Of a stretch of 64,000 nucleotides of DNA, positions 52,409 to 64,000 are shown piece after piece. The stretch's first letter is position 1. Every line of letters begins with the position of its first letter. The position numbers and the translations under genes were made by a program. The stretch comes from Zygaena filipendulae. Lineage: Eukaryota > Arthropoda > Insecta > Lepidoptera > Zygaenidae. The notes beneath the pieces are model-generated. The model was not told the origin of the DNA. It made no database searches and saw only the letters and a list, made by a program, of their open reading frames with translations. Where the stretch lies: the NCBI GenBank assembly GCA_907165275.2, contig OU015674.1, forward strand, positions 4,737,001 through 4,801,000, given 5' to 3'.

Positions 52409-55201
52409 TCACCGATCCACACAAAAAACGTGCAGCTCGGTGAACCACCGGAAGACTGCTGAGTCCATCTTGTCTGCTATCATCTTCAGGATTCTGTTGT
52501 CGCTCCCCAACACCCTGCGCACAAGTGATGCTGTTTTTTTACGCATGATGGCGTAGAAGTCCTCAACCACAGCATCCGCAAACAAACATTCCAGATGCGC
52601 TGCAGCAGCGGGGGAGCCCCAACAGGGCCCTGAAGGTGTTATTATATTGAACTCGCAAGGCGCCGTATGATCTCAGCGTGAAGTTGAACCATAGGGCGGA
52701 TGTATAGAAATTCTGACAGTATGCCCTGAAGAGGGTAAGCTTCACTTCAGCTGTACTTCGCCTGAATCTATGAGCCAACATATTGCCACGAATCGACAAC
52801 GCTCTGCGCTCCCTCCCTATGTCCTCTACATCATTCAGTTTCTCCGTCACCATGTGACCGAGATATTTAAACTGTGCAACACGCCTCAGAGGTACACCGT
52901 TTAATGAGATTGGAGGTACATATGCTGGTTCTTTTATTTTACCTTTAAATAACAAAAATTCACTCTTTTTTTCGTTGTACCTCAAACCATGTCGCACCGC
53001 ATAGGCTTCACAATGATTTAAAAGTTTCCTAAAGCCACTGATCGAAGGGCTGAGCAGCACCATGTCGTCAGCATAACTAATGTTATTGACACTAACATTG
53101 TCTATGCGGCACCCGACACGCATGCTACTCAGCTCCTCGATCAGGTTGTTTACATACAAATTAAATAATCTAGGTGAGGTTAATCCGCCCTGCCTAACAC
53201 CACATTTAAGTTTGTATTCCTCTGATTGGGCATCTGCCCATTTTACTACATTTTTTTGATTACCATACTAATATGAGAAAATACCAACCACTTCTGGCGA
53301 TATGCCTGCCTCTTTCATTTTTTTCCACAGTATATCATATGACACCAGGTCAAAAGCCTTTGACAGATCCAGGAAGCAGGCATATACTGGGGTCCCTCTC
53401 TTGATATAGTACTCAACAGCATATTTAAGTGACAGGATGGCACTTTCAGTTGATAATCCCTCCCTAAAACCGAATTGGGAACTGTGGAGTTGTATAATGC
53501 CACTCAAGTGTACATCCAAAATTCTATCCAGAACCTTTGCCACAATTGATGCCAGAGAGATCGGTCTGTAGTTGGACTTATCGGATACATCCCCCATACG
53601 GTCCTTAACAAGTGGAATAACAACAGTCTTCATTAAATTTGGTGGCAAGTATGAATGTCTTACACAAAAATTAAAAAGCATAGACAAAACCCTATTTATG
53701 TGCATTCCTGCATGCTTCAGATGCTCGATGCTGAGCCCGTCATGCCCTGGAGATTTGCCTCTTTTCATTTGACTGATTACCACCCTCACATCTTTAGCAG
53801 TAATTTTTATAGGCTGCTCCACATGACAGGGCTCATCATCGGATCCCCGATCCACAGGCAGAGAGGAATCTATTCTAAAATGATTTTTAAATATATTAGC
53901 AATATTTATTGGTTCACTTGTAGCTTCCACAGTCACAGGCAACACTACCCTACCACCCAACCTTTTAGTGCTTTTCCAAAATTTATCAAAATGTTTAGCA
54001 GAATGTTGTGATGCAAATATATCCATTTTAATTTGCTCCTGATTTTGCTGACAATATTTAAGCTTTGATTTAAATATCTTCCGACTTAAACTCATACTTT
54101 CAAAATAAGGTCCGCTCTTAGGTTTACCAAAGAGGACATACACCCGAAAATCCAACTGAGCTTGTTTGTGTGCTGTGGCTACATGCTTGTTCCACCCCAA
54201 GGTACAATTATGTTTATCAGATTTCACAGTCTTTGGAGCACAACTAGATACTATTGAAGCGTGACTAAGAATAGAAATAATGTTTTCATTAGAATCATCT
54301 ATGACCTTTCTGTGACTAAGATCCTTACACATTCTATCTGCACACGTCTGAAATTCATGTGGAAAATCTACATTATTTAATTGACTATTACATGACTCAA
54401 AATATTTATTAGTTTCTTCTGGGCTTCTCAGCCCCCATCTAATTTTATTTGACTGTGTGTAGGTTACAGTAGGCTTATATCTAATTAAACCGAGGTTACA
54501 TTCAATCACCAATGGGTAGTGGTCGGACCAATATACATCATACATAATGTTAACATTCATGACAGTAGGCCATGCACAGTGATCCAGCCACCTCCTACTA
54601 CCTGTGGCCGGACAGATAAATGTGTGTGTGTCCGGTGAAACACCAAGTTTTTTTTTGTCTACACAGACCCACTGCCTATCGGAACAAAAACACATTAGCT
54701 CTCTATCGAAGAGTGATGAAGTGTGTGCATTGTAGTCCCCTAGTAGTATAAACACACAGTCTGTATTACACTCTTCTGTTATTGCTATTATATCTGCCAA
54801 ACATTCCGTAAATACAGGCAAATTCACAGGGTTATTGGCATATTCACACTCACAAACACTATATCGCAGAGATCCTTTGTTGTCGCTTTAAAAGCGACAG
54901 TACGATTATTACTACACGAGATCATAGATACTTGCAGAAAAGCACATTTTCGCCACAATAGAGCAACGCCACCATACGGTCGCCCCTTTATTATACCAGC
55001 TGTTAGATCCATGCTAGATTTTCCTGTGAAACTGAATTCCTGATCAATTTCTCCCAGGAATGGTAAGTCCTGGGGTAGAAGCCAATGTACCTGCAGTGCC
55101 ACAACATCAGCAATTTTACATAAAGATCGTACACAGTCGGCACTCCTTTTTATATTCTTACAATTGTAACTTATTATTTGACTAGTACTGTTTTGTTTCA
55201 T
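52409..55201 (-). pseudogene. Non-LTR retrotransposon ORF2 (endonuclease + reverse transcriptase), dead
   Basis: One element ORF of about 930 codons, broken. The frame runs 55201 to about 54835 (endonuclease start, ISYNCKN), shifts, then continues through GDYNAH and SDHYPLV to the reverse transcriptase (NYRPISLASIVAK, FLDLSKAFD, GVRQGGLTSPRLF, SYADDMVLL). An in-frame TAG stands at 53267-53265. A second frameshift near 52590 leads to a C-terminal stretch (DFYAIMRKKTASLVRRVL) ending at 52411-52409. The endonuclease motif reads ALQVHW where the metal-binding Glu (LQE) is expected, residue 38. YADD is intact. The motifs fit the CR1/Jockey group, but the clade is not settled. No ORF1 is seen upstream. 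The element lies just upstream of the P450, on the same strand. Confidence 0.9.
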
Positions 55202-55960
55202 AAATTACAATGTGAAAACTAGAAAGTAGTTTGTTCAGAATCAACTAGCGAATCGATCGCACTATGTTTTAATATTGGTTATATTTTTTCATATTTATTA
55301 GCCCATATCTAAATTATTTATAATACAATATTTAGGGCGAACTGGTAGGCGGCGGGCGTAGCGCTTGGAATTTCGTAGATAGGTCACTTCTAAACTAATG
55401 TTGAATAACTTTTAAAGTATAAATTTTTTTGACATAAAATATATTTTAATCATAATATTATCGTTTATTTTTTTAAATGGGGTGTTTCAGGTTTTCAGTC
55501 AATTCATTAACACGTTGTAAATACCAAATCATAATATAAATCTTTTGTTTTTGTCCTGTCCACCTAAAGGTTGTCTGGAAGAGATCGCTAGTAAAGCGAT
55601 AAAACCGCCTTGTGTATGCTCTGATTTATAAGATATTTTTTTTGTAAACGCACTGTACATTGCTAATATTGTGGTATACGATAAAGAGTATTCTATTCTA
55701 TTCTACAGTATAAAGCGTATAAACTAAGCTATACCTATATTATTATATCGTATAACGGTAACGTTAGTCGCGCTTACCATGGGAACAGTGCCGTCCCCGG
55801 ACGTCCTCATAGAAGGTTCGCTTCAATGAACTCATATTCGCATTACCTAACTTTATTTGTTAGGTACGACAATAGCAAAAACAGAGAAGGTAAAGTAAGA
55901 TTAGTTAGGATTATGCAATATGCATAACACCGTGCTCCCAATCATTCAAATGAGTACAAG
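55202..55960. other. 5' flank of the LINE with an RTE-type 3' end
   Basis: At 55558-55706 (plus) GGTTGTCTGGAAGAGATCGC, TAAAGCGATAAAACCGCC and the tail TATTCTATTCTATTC match the common lepidopteran RTE 3' end. The remaining sequence is AT-rich with a short GC-rich patch near 55345. No gene. Confidence 0.55.
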
Positions 55961-56291
55961 AATGGGCATGTTGACTAATTTTCATTTTTTAGTCCGTCTT
56001 GTAGATTACTAAAAAATATTTGACACGTATTATTTCTTTTTTTACGTAATCAAAAAATAACAGCGATATATTGAGTTGAAATTTCGCGTGACGTCACTAT
56101 TCTGACAGTTTGTATGGCGGTTTTAGCGGTTAGTGACGTCACGACCCCCTCACCCTCAACTTTAATGCGCTTTATCTCTGTATATTTTAATTTATTTGAA
56201 AAAGCAAAAAATACATGTGTATTGTTTTTTTATTTTCTAACTGACGGACTAATTAGAATTTTGATTTTCAAAAGTTGTCAACATCCCTATT
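55961..56291 (-). mobile_element. MITE family 1, copy h
   Basis: Ends AATGGGCATGTTGACTAATT and GTTGTCAACATCCCTATT. Two intact TGACGTCA palindromes at 56099-56106 and 56144-56151. Confidence 0.85.
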
Positions 56292-57399
56292 GTACCGAAA
56301 GCGTACGCAGCTTGTGTTGTGCGGAATAACACGAGACCGGTGGGTAAGGACGCGGACGGAGGTAATTACGTGGTGTGCTATGATCGATAACCCAGCGAGT
56401 GGCGCCGGCTAGTCTGGCATATACAACCAGCAATGTATAACATAACATAACGTACACTCATTTGGTAAAGTCATTAGTCACTTATTTGAAAACAAAAAAA
56501 AAACTGGTGCTATTAAGCTTTTGATAAATATGTTCAGCGAAATGTATGTCTGAAAGAATCACATTGCATACTGAAAGTAAAACCAGCAACTTTGTTAGCA
56601 GCTGCAGCTGCTTTATTAATGCAGTACTACCTCTGCTTAAAGTACAATAATAATCAATCGTAAGTTTTATAAACGAGTTTGTACTAAAAAATTAATAGTA
56701 TTAAAGCTATATAGCATAAATCTATAATTAAATAAAGTAAAATAAAAATTAAACTACACGGAACCATGGCAAAATTGGGAACCAACATAATTTTAACCAG
56801 CCCTTTGCCTGCCGGCTACATAGGTAACTTAACAAAAAATTTATATAATTGTACACATAATATATAATATACCTCATTAGGACTTAGGTATTCAATTTAA
56901 GCAGGTCTTTATTATTTCAACCTTATAACGTCTATAGGTATAGACGTTAAAAACTTTTGGTATCGATTGTACAATCACTTAGGTATTATGGCTAGTGGTG
57001 CTCCAATCGCCACTTTTATTATAGGGGAAACAGAAACAAAACGGGGTAAAACTTGAAATGAAACGCAAAAAAACTCCTTAAAAGTACCAAAGTAGGTACA
57101 TATTATATTATGGGTAGAGTGAGTTGTATTATGTAAACTTTTTTAACACATAGGAAATATGATTTCTGACAATTTTAGTATACTCTGACTTTTATTTTTT
57201 GATTGTTTTAAGAACCGGATCTTATTAATTGCCATCAAAGAAGTTTTTATGGAAATTGACTAGTTTTTTCGCTGACTGTATGCGTTTTATCACAATTTGC
57301 GTACAGTACATCTCACGCTGTATCTGGCTACTATTTGGATGGAAGGAAGGATGTTTGTTGACCTTTCCCGCTCACCCAATTGATCCTAAAATACGGACG
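56292..57399. other. Intergenic DNA
   Basis: At 56293-56420 a short coding-like stretch (for example DGGNYVVCYDR before a stop) may be a transposon ORF end, but it is not recognised. The rest is AT-rich with no gene. Confidence 0.35.
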
Positions 57400-57664
57400 G
57401 AAATAGGAGATATCTCGAAATTTCCGCGGGAACTTTGAAATTAATGCGGGTGAAACCACGGGGAACAGCTAGTACTTCCTTACTTTATATATATATTATA
57501 AATACGAAAGTCAGTTTGTTTATAACGCTTCCACGCCTTGACTAAACAACCGATCATCATAAAAAATAGCATGCACGTTGTCAAGGGTAAAGAAAAGGAC
57601 ATAGGGTACTTTTGTCCACAGAAATTATGAAACTAACGCGAGTGAAACCGCAGGAAACTGCAAG
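57400..57664 (+). mobile_element. Two Helitron-like copies in a row
   Basis: A 3' part at 57400-57472 ends GGTGAAACCACGGGGAACAG plus CTAG. After 15 bases a diverged subfamily A copy runs to about 57664 (TATTATAAATACGAAAGTCA, CACGTTGTCAAGGGTAAAGA, GTGAAACCGCAGGAAACTGC). Same orientation, so another head-to-tail pair. Confidence 0.7.
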
Positions 57665-58661
57665 TAATATTATAATTTTTTGTCGCTAAAATTTTGTTTT
57701 CTTCACATAGGTACTTTATGATGTATAGCAGTGTTGATTTTCAGTCGGGACCAAAATAAAACTAAATAAAAATAATTATATTCGCAATTAGATACCTACT
57801 TTGTCTGCTCTTTTTAGCCGACTTTCAAAAAGGAAAAGGAAGGCTTGTGTTCAGCTGTATGTTGTTCTATTCTGTGTCCAAGTATCAGTGAACATATTCC
57901 GCTTTCCAAAAATATTAAAAGACGTGTAAATAATAATTTAAACGGAACATTCCTACATAACAATCGCCGAATTTGGACATCTTCGCAGTCGTAGAATGTC
58001 CCTATGTTGTATCCTTAGTAATGGGAGAATAAATCAACTGTGTGAGAAATAGGCAGGCAATTGTGTTGGTGTATTTCAGTAAACCAACCAATATCAATTA
58101 AACCCTGAACAAAACAACAACCGCTCCTCGCTTGTGTTGTCGCGAGAAGTATCTTCGGGGCGCGGAAGGTCAGAGTTCACTGGTGTTTGGCATCGGGGTG
58201 GTGTCTAACTGAACCGCTACAGTCTTCCATCTCAATTTGTTACTCCTGGTTTAGTGTAGTAATTTTTCGTGTCATACTAAAATACTTATGCGAACGTGAT
58301 CGTGACTGGGTCCAGCTGCTGGGCCCTGATTCTTTATGAACAACTATAGGTACATTCTTTGTTCGTAAGTCGTAACGCACGCTTTTCAATCTCAAACACA
58401 TCTGTGCACTGAGGCGGCGAGTGACGTAGAGCTCTCTTCGCTGCTTCTACGCTTACGTAAAAGGTTAACCCACTAAACGGACTAGAACCCAAATGCACTA
58501 TCCGGCCTCTCAGGACGAAAAATGTGTCAATTTTTGTTTTCGCTCACATCTTTTTGTCTATATGTACCTACTCTTCCGACCACACCTGCGATGCTCCATA
58601 CAAGCGTACCGATTAACTTCCCGCCACTACTGCAGGCGGGCGACTTGTGTGCGGGTATGCG
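57665..58661. other. Intergenic DNA with GC-richer end
   Basis: A GACTTTCAAAAAGGAAAAGG repeat end near 57831. The stretch 58130-58480 is GC-richer (CGCGAGAAGTATCTTCGGGG) but shows no exon. No gene. Confidence 0.4.
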
Positions 58662-59009
58662 CACAGAGCAAACAAATTAATAGAGAGGACATATAGGCGA
58701 GGCAGGCGCGCTACCGTTGCAAAGGAAGTTAGAGCAAATGCTCTAACTTGCCTGAAATTTCTTTTGCTGCTATCCCTAGTATATTTATCACAATATTCCC
58801 AAAACTGAATTTTGAAAACAGAGACTAAGTAAAAACATAACCATAATGTAAATTTATTATTATTATTAATAAATTTATTTACGTTAATGAATGTTTTAGT
58901 GCGTGATGAATAGTTTTGTGTGCGAAAATCACCCGACGACACTGGTTTTTGTCTGTTTTCATACTAAACTAAGTTGATGTCCGTTCTATCTGTGATTTTC
59001 TGTTCTGTG
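58662..59009. repeat. Unclassified two-copy repeat, copy 2
   Basis: Matches 45863-46196 in the same orientation (AGAGCAAATGCTCTAACTTG, GAATAGTTTTGTGTGCGAAA, CATACTAAACTAAGTTGATG). Differs by an AT-rich replacement near 58848. The minus-strand frame with QVRAFALTSFATVARLP is kept. Confidence 0.8.
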
Positions 59010-60363
59010 GGTGTGCGTGTGGCGCAGGGCTCGCGCCGAGGCGCTGCGAGCGGAGGAGAGAGAGTTCCACACTTAAGTTGATATTGTCCGACAGACGACA
59101 CACAACAGCAACAGCCCACACTGCTACCACCTCTAGGCCTACCGCTACGCTAGGTCGGGGCAGGGGAAATACGTAGTTGGCGGGAGCGGAGTGTCGCTTC
59201 TTTACACAGCGAGTATAGGTAATAAGTATGTGGATTGTGAGCAGACCATGTCGATAGGGAGCGGTACTGTTTTGTGTTTGGTATGAGCAGAATTGGCCCT
59301 TTGATGTCTACTCTGCCCTCCTTATTGTAAACGCAGTAGGTACAAGTGAAAATCACAAAAATATCGATTCCTGCAAGTATCTACAGCAGGGCAGTACTAT
59401 GCAATTAAGAACGAAGAACAGTGTTTCAGTGAAATTTAAACATTTAAACATACAAGGAATAACCTAAAGAAGTTGTTATCTAGTATGAAGATTCCAAACC
59501 TATCGATTTAAATCAAGCGTGATCATTTCACCAAAGTCGAAAGGTAAACAATCGAACGAAGACCGCAGTCTATTCGGTAACCGCTCTAAGGCACGCAAGC
59601 TGACTGCGTACTGTCTCACCCACAGACGTAAATCACACTAGATAAGATGACTAGGTAAATAAAATACGTTATTATGAAACCCAAGTGTGTAGCAATTTCT
59701 TTCTAGAGCAGCGAGTGCGTCGGATACAAACTTATATGCATGTATAACGTCGCAAATATCAGGGTGTGCGTCTGTCCTCAAACTTCTTAAATTTCATGCA
59801 AAGCAAAGCTTAGTTAAGACTTAACGACTCAACAGGAGCCGAGAAACGTCATTATTATTTTATTGCGATCAAAATTTTGTAAACGACCTTGAGCTTGATT
59901 TGATTTTTGTTAAAGAATAGTTCTTAACCTAACTGCTTATACCTCAGAGTATACCAATTGACACGCTAATGATGATAAAGAAGGGTTGGTGACCTAGGTT
60001 CTAAACTACGCGAACTTGTATCATAGAACCCTGTGATAGGTACCTTATATTATTTAAATTTATACCTTACCTACATAAAGTTTGTTGAGTCAAACTTTCG
60101 ACGGACGAAAACTCGATGTACCTACCTACCTAAGATTAAATAGAAATTGCTGTTAGAGATCGGTCTCTTGAATTAACTGCGTATGATTGGTGCAACAGAG
60201 CTTAATTGCAGCATAAATGGAGGAACGACTTGCATAGTCTATTCTGTATAATATTTCTATGGCGTTTCTCCCATACTTGACTTTGAGAAAGGAAACTATA
60301 AATTATCCGGCCATTATCAGAGCGAAGGGGTTTTTGTCGTTTCTTGAATTGAGATTACAGTGC
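59010..60363. other. GC-rich patch and intergenic DNA
   Basis: 59020-59230 is unusually GC-rich with many CpGs (GCTCGCGCCGAGGCGCTGCG, GGTCGGGGCAGGGG), which could mark a promoter or 5' UTR. No splice-supported exon is seen. The rest is AT-rich. Confidence 0.35.
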
Positions 60364-60490
60364 TATAAAAAAATTTGATACAAGATTCTCGTGATTCTCT
60401 GACGCTCGTATGATATTTGCTGGAATTGGTTCTACCAGCGGTTTTACCAATTCGGGAAAGGCAAAGCAACTTAGTCCATACAGCCAAGTC
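60364..60490 (+). CDS. Weak candidate first exon with TATA box
   Basis: TATAAAA at 60364-60370, then an ATG at 60410 opening a 27-codon frame (MIFAGIGSTSGFTNSGKAKQ and seven more residues) that ends exactly at a good donor GTAAGT (60491). No downstream exon was identified in the window and the peptide is not recognised, so this is only a candidate start of a host gene on the plus strand. Confidence 0.2.
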
Positions 60491-60683
60491 GTAAGTTTAT
60501 ATTTTAGGAGGTGATTTTTATTGTAAGTAATTACTTTTTTTCTTGCACTGAACTTTTGAGAGCAACTATAGTCACGGTTTAACTGTACGCTCTATGGAAG
60601 ATCTATAGTAAAACTATAACCTTCCAGCAAATGATCCATTTGATTATTTCACATCAACATACACTGTTTGTCAATAATTGATA

Positions 60684-60757
60684 ACTATTACGCAAGTTTC
60701 ACTACAATCTGTAATAATCAGCAATCTGTTAAAATGTAGTGAAACTTGCGTAATAGT
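60684..60757. repeat. Hairpin with perfect 23-bp arms
   Basis: 60684-60706 (ACTATTACGCAAGTTTCACT...) is exactly complementary to 60735-60757, with a 28-base loop. The size is like a small-RNA precursor, but perfect pairing is unusual for an animal microRNA. Confidence 0.85.
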
Positions 60758-61360
60758 CCGACGATAAACTAATTTGCGAAACAAAGAAATAAACATCTTC
60801 ATCCGTTTCTGCCCAAGTTAACGCAGAAATTGCCTTAGACATAGACAATATCATAAGCGCAGTCATCAATTACAGACAATAATTCGTAGGACTAATGTCA
60901 GTATTACGTGCTAGTAGGTAATGCCTTTATTTGCGTGCATTAACGGTCACCTTTAGTTTAATACTAAAGACGGTCACAGGGGCTTTTTTTGGAAGCCCTT
61001 CAAAAGCCTTTGTGGCAAAGGTTCAAGGAACTCGATGTTTAATAATTCAATTATTTTTAATTGAAAAGCAGAAAAAACACACACACACACACACACACTA
61101 AGTAGTTAGGATTACAATGTATAGAATTAGATAGCATAATATCCAGTTTGATTACAACAAACAAAAAAAAAGAATAACAAAGAAAATTATAGATCCTCGC
61201 TAGCTAGCTCCGCCCTTGACCAAAGACAATTTTTATCAGTACTTACTACTTACCTACCTATGTTCTATGACACATACAACATACACATACATATATTTTA
61301 CTCAATCACAACTACGAATTGACGACCCGATTGGGGCGTTATTATTCATTTATTTACATA
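60758..61360. other. Intergenic DNA with (AC)n
   Basis: A short (AC)n run at 61079-61099 and a SINE family 1 head fragment at 61321-61340. No gene. Confidence 0.5.
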
Positions 61361-61630
61361 CTAGCTGTTCCCCGCGGTTTCACGAAGTCACACTTGCCCG
61401 TTTGCCCCCTATGACATAAAAAAAAAGTACCCTATAGTACGTATAGGACAGTATAGGATATAGGACTAATTCCTTTTCTGTATCCCTGACAACGTGCATG
61501 CAAAATTTGATGATGATCGGTTGAGCCGTTAGGGCGTGAAAGCCTAACATATAAACAAATAAACAAACAGACAAACAAACAAACAAATAAACAAACAAAC
61601 TCACTTTCGCATTTGAAATATTAGTAGGGA
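61361..61630 (-). mobile_element. Helitron-like element A with a CR1 3'-end scrap inside
   Basis: Starts CTAGCTGTTCCCCGCGGTTT and ends CATTTGAAATATTAGTAGGG. At about 61384-61425 the normal GC-rich interior is replaced by ACACTTGCCCGTTTGCCCCC-TATGACAT and an A-run, the 3' terminus of the CR1-like LINE at 9715-9899. An (ACAA)n-like run lies at 61553-61600. Confidence 0.8.
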
Positions 61631-63111
61631 TAATTATCTTAAGCTTAGGCTTTTTACAATATAAACCGAATACAGAGGTTTTGAAGGTGCTCAGTTTGTT
61701 GAGTTGTTCTTCAGTTAGATCCAGGGAGCAAGTATAATCGAGGATAGGGAGCAGGAGCGACGTTTATACTGAAAACTGATGAACGTATATTTCTGCTTTG
61801 AAGATATTAAAAAATATGAAGAGGATTGGATTTTTCTTAGTCACTGTAGTGTTCACCATCACTACAGGAAACCTCACTACGTATGGGTTTATTGCTGACT
61901 CACTACTACTCCCAGATCCAAGCACACTGCAGATGTCCGACTCGCTTCGCGCTCAACAATAGACTGTCGTCGGGTGGCGTTGACAATCTTTATATAGCCA
62001 CACGATATTTCTTAATACCCTCTCTGAGGTACATGAGACAATGTATTATCTCTACTTAATAGATACAAACACTACAGTCACGAAAATACGTACTTAACTT
62101 CGGATAAAAGACGTATCACACACAAAATGTTCTTTCTATTCATTAACACATGGAATAATTAATTTTTATACCAAAATTTACGCGGTTGAAGCCACGGGGA
62201 AAAGCTAGTTAAATGATAATTAAGGACTGCTAAACGAAGGTATCGGATTTACCTAAATTAAGACTAACAAGAAAATAAAAAAAAATATTGAACTTTTTTT
62301 CCGATAATGAAGCAACCGTATTTACGAAAACCGTTAGTCATTATATCAATAATAGTTAAAAAATCAACCAAACAAAATGTTAAAGAAAAATACGAGTAAA
62401 TAATTTTATGACAGAAATGGAATTTTGTTAAGTAATATTAGTATTTCTTTGTAAGCAGACACAAATTACGTAAAAGGACCGCTTTCAATAATTCAAGTGG
62501 ACAACCGATGTATCTACCTTCGTTGTAGAGGGAAAGAGGGATCACTACTTATGGCTTATATAAAATTCACTATCGAACTGCCTAGAAATAAATGAGGGAC
62601 CGTTTTGGGGGACACCAAACGATTTTGATTCAGGACAGTGTTTCTAACTTCTTTGTGCCTGTTTTCCACCACCGTAATCAATAATCGTTTTGATTTTGTG
62701 CACAGGTTACAAATTACACTACAAGCCTGACAAGTATGAAAGGAAAGGAATCTCTGAATATGAGGCGTGAGGCGAGACTGACCACACTATCCACTCCGTA
62801 ATGCCTCATCAGTTGATTAAAGTTTTATTGTTCAAATTTCTTCTGCTATTTCCTGAAATATTGGAACATCTGCAATATATCCTTACCTCTATGGTTATCT
62901 TAGTCTGCGATCCCATTGCACTCACAAACCGTGTAGATTCAGTACGGCGACGTTCCATCAAGATTACGCCAAAGCAACTCTCGTGCGACCGAATTCAACT
63001 ATAAATCCTATTTACTCTATTGGCCCTAACATTAGTTGGGGATATTCTGACGTTTGTCTTCTACCCCCTTCTTCTCTTCTCCCTTCTTTTTTTATATCTT
63101 CACTGCCCCAA
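61631..63111. other. Intergenic DNA
   Basis: Helitron-like 3' end at about 62170-62209 (GGTTGAAGCCACGGGGAAAA). A 67-codon frame at 62801-63004 has no recognised domain. No gene. Confidence 0.4.
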
Positions 63112-63304
63112 TCTCTACTAATATTATAAATGCGAAAGTAACTCTGTCTTTCTGTCTGTTACTCTTCAGTTCAACCGATCATTATGAAATTTTGCATACA
63201 CTATGTCAGGGGTACACAAGTCCTTTGACTTAGAGTACTTTTTGTCGTGGAATTGCCTCGGGAACTGCGAAATTAACGCGGGTGACATCGCGGGGAACAG
63301 CTTG
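63112..63304 (+). mobile_element. Helitron-like element A, full length
   Basis: Starts TCTCTACTAATATTATAAAT and follows the reference copy to the hairpin GCGGGTGACATCGCGGGGAA. The terminus is CTTG rather than CTAG. About 193 bp. Confidence 0.75.
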
Positions 63305-64000
63305 TGTTAAATATAACCTCCTCCTTTTTAAAGTCGGTTAAAATGAGGTCAAGATGTGAGTTTGCAAGTTTAGGTGCTGGGGTTAAACTGCTACACCGAT
63401 TCTAAAAAATATTTTACTGATTTAAAATATATAACGATTGATGATATAAAGCTACACTACCTATACCTGAGTGACATAGGATACTTTTATCTCAAAAGAC
63501 AAAATTTCCTGCGGGAATATCGAAATTCGTTTGGGTGAAACCATGGGGAGAACAGATATTTGGTTAGTTATGAGTACAGAAGAGGTAAGGCTACTTTCAT
63601 CGTGATACAAATCCGGCGGAAATTCCAACATCGATGCGAGCGAAACTGCGGGCAACAGCTAGTAAGGAAATAAAACTTGTAGTAGGGGCGTAAAATGTAT
63701 GTAGTGAGCATTTGTAAGGTTTTTATCCACTACAATGTAAGCAGTAAAGAGATTTATACCAGGGACCTTTGTCTACTTGGATTATCGCTACATCCTTCAG
63801 GATTTGAGCATGAAATGTCCACGATTTCCGAAGCAAGTATTACGAATAAACTTTGATAAAGTACCTACTGGAAAACCCATGATAAATGTCCTGTATTACG
63901 TACTGTTCAAACAGCAATGCCGTTTATTTGTATATACAACCTTACTGTAATAATATTATATAGTGTCGTACTATATTTCAGTCAATTGGGTTTTTTTCCG
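63305..64000. other. Repeat fragments and intergenic DNA
   Basis: A CCTCCTCCTTTTTAAAGTCG repeat end at 63318. Helitron-like pieces at about 63400-63555 (TTCCTGCGGGAATATCGAAA) and a 3' end finishing at 63662 (CTGCGGGCAACAGCTAG). The last 340 bases show nothing recognised. Confidence 0.5.

Noticed and set aside
52563..55201. Three separate genes on the minus strand
   Set aside because: They are pieces of one LINE ORF2 split by an in-frame TAG and frameshifts; the domain order is continuous.
61556..61600. A CRISPR-like or designed repeat array
   Set aside because: It is an (ACAA)n-type simple repeat at a Helitron 5' end; there are no regular spacers anywhere in the window.

Overview
This is AT-rich, repeat-dense animal DNA that looks lepidopteran (moth or butterfly). 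The evidence is a CYP6-family cytochrome P450 with the family's conserved intron just after the heme motif, dozens of short Helitron-like elements ending in CTAG behind a GC-rich hairpin, CR1-, RTE- and R1-type LINE remains, tRNA-headed SINEs and several MITE families typical of butterfly and moth genomes. There are no bacterial features. The species cannot be fixed from the sequence alone.

Layout: 1-2560 holds the 5' half of an R1-clade non-LTR retrotransposon on the minus strand (complete ORF1 with three zinc knuckles; the endonuclease start of ORF2 runs off the left edge). From 2.5 to 38 kb there is no convincing host gene. That stretch is a mosaic of Helitron-like copies (several subfamilies, some in head-to-tail or inverted arrays), four MITE families, foldback elements, LINE 3' ends, SINEs, a long (GT)n microsatellite at 13.3 kb and several perfect or near-perfect hairpins. 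A 1.6-kb piggyBac-type element with TTAA flanks lies at 38473-40091 and appears to keep only a small two-exon gene for the C-terminal cysteine-rich domain. At 42.2-43.5 kb there is a 240-bp tandem duplication followed by a hairpin whose outer 158-nt arms read as identical.

The one clear host gene is the two-exon P450 at 48911-51300 (minus strand, 503 aa), with TATA box, initiator, GT-AG intron and polyadenylation signal all visible. Its heme-binding loop is intact, but the ExxR glutamate is alanine and the PERF-type arginine is isoleucine. Its intron carries a MITE with two TGACGTCA palindromes. Upstream, at 52.4-55.2 kb on the minus strand, is a dead LINE ORF2 (endonuclease plus reverse transcriptase) with frameshifts, a stop codon and a lost endonuclease glutamate.

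The right end (55-64 kb) is again mostly repeats, with a two-copy unclassified repeat (45.9 and 58.7 kb) and one weak candidate first exon at 60410-60490. Apart from the P450, the genes seen here belong to transposons and do not form a pathway; what matters is how the elements nest, copy and possibly influence the P450.
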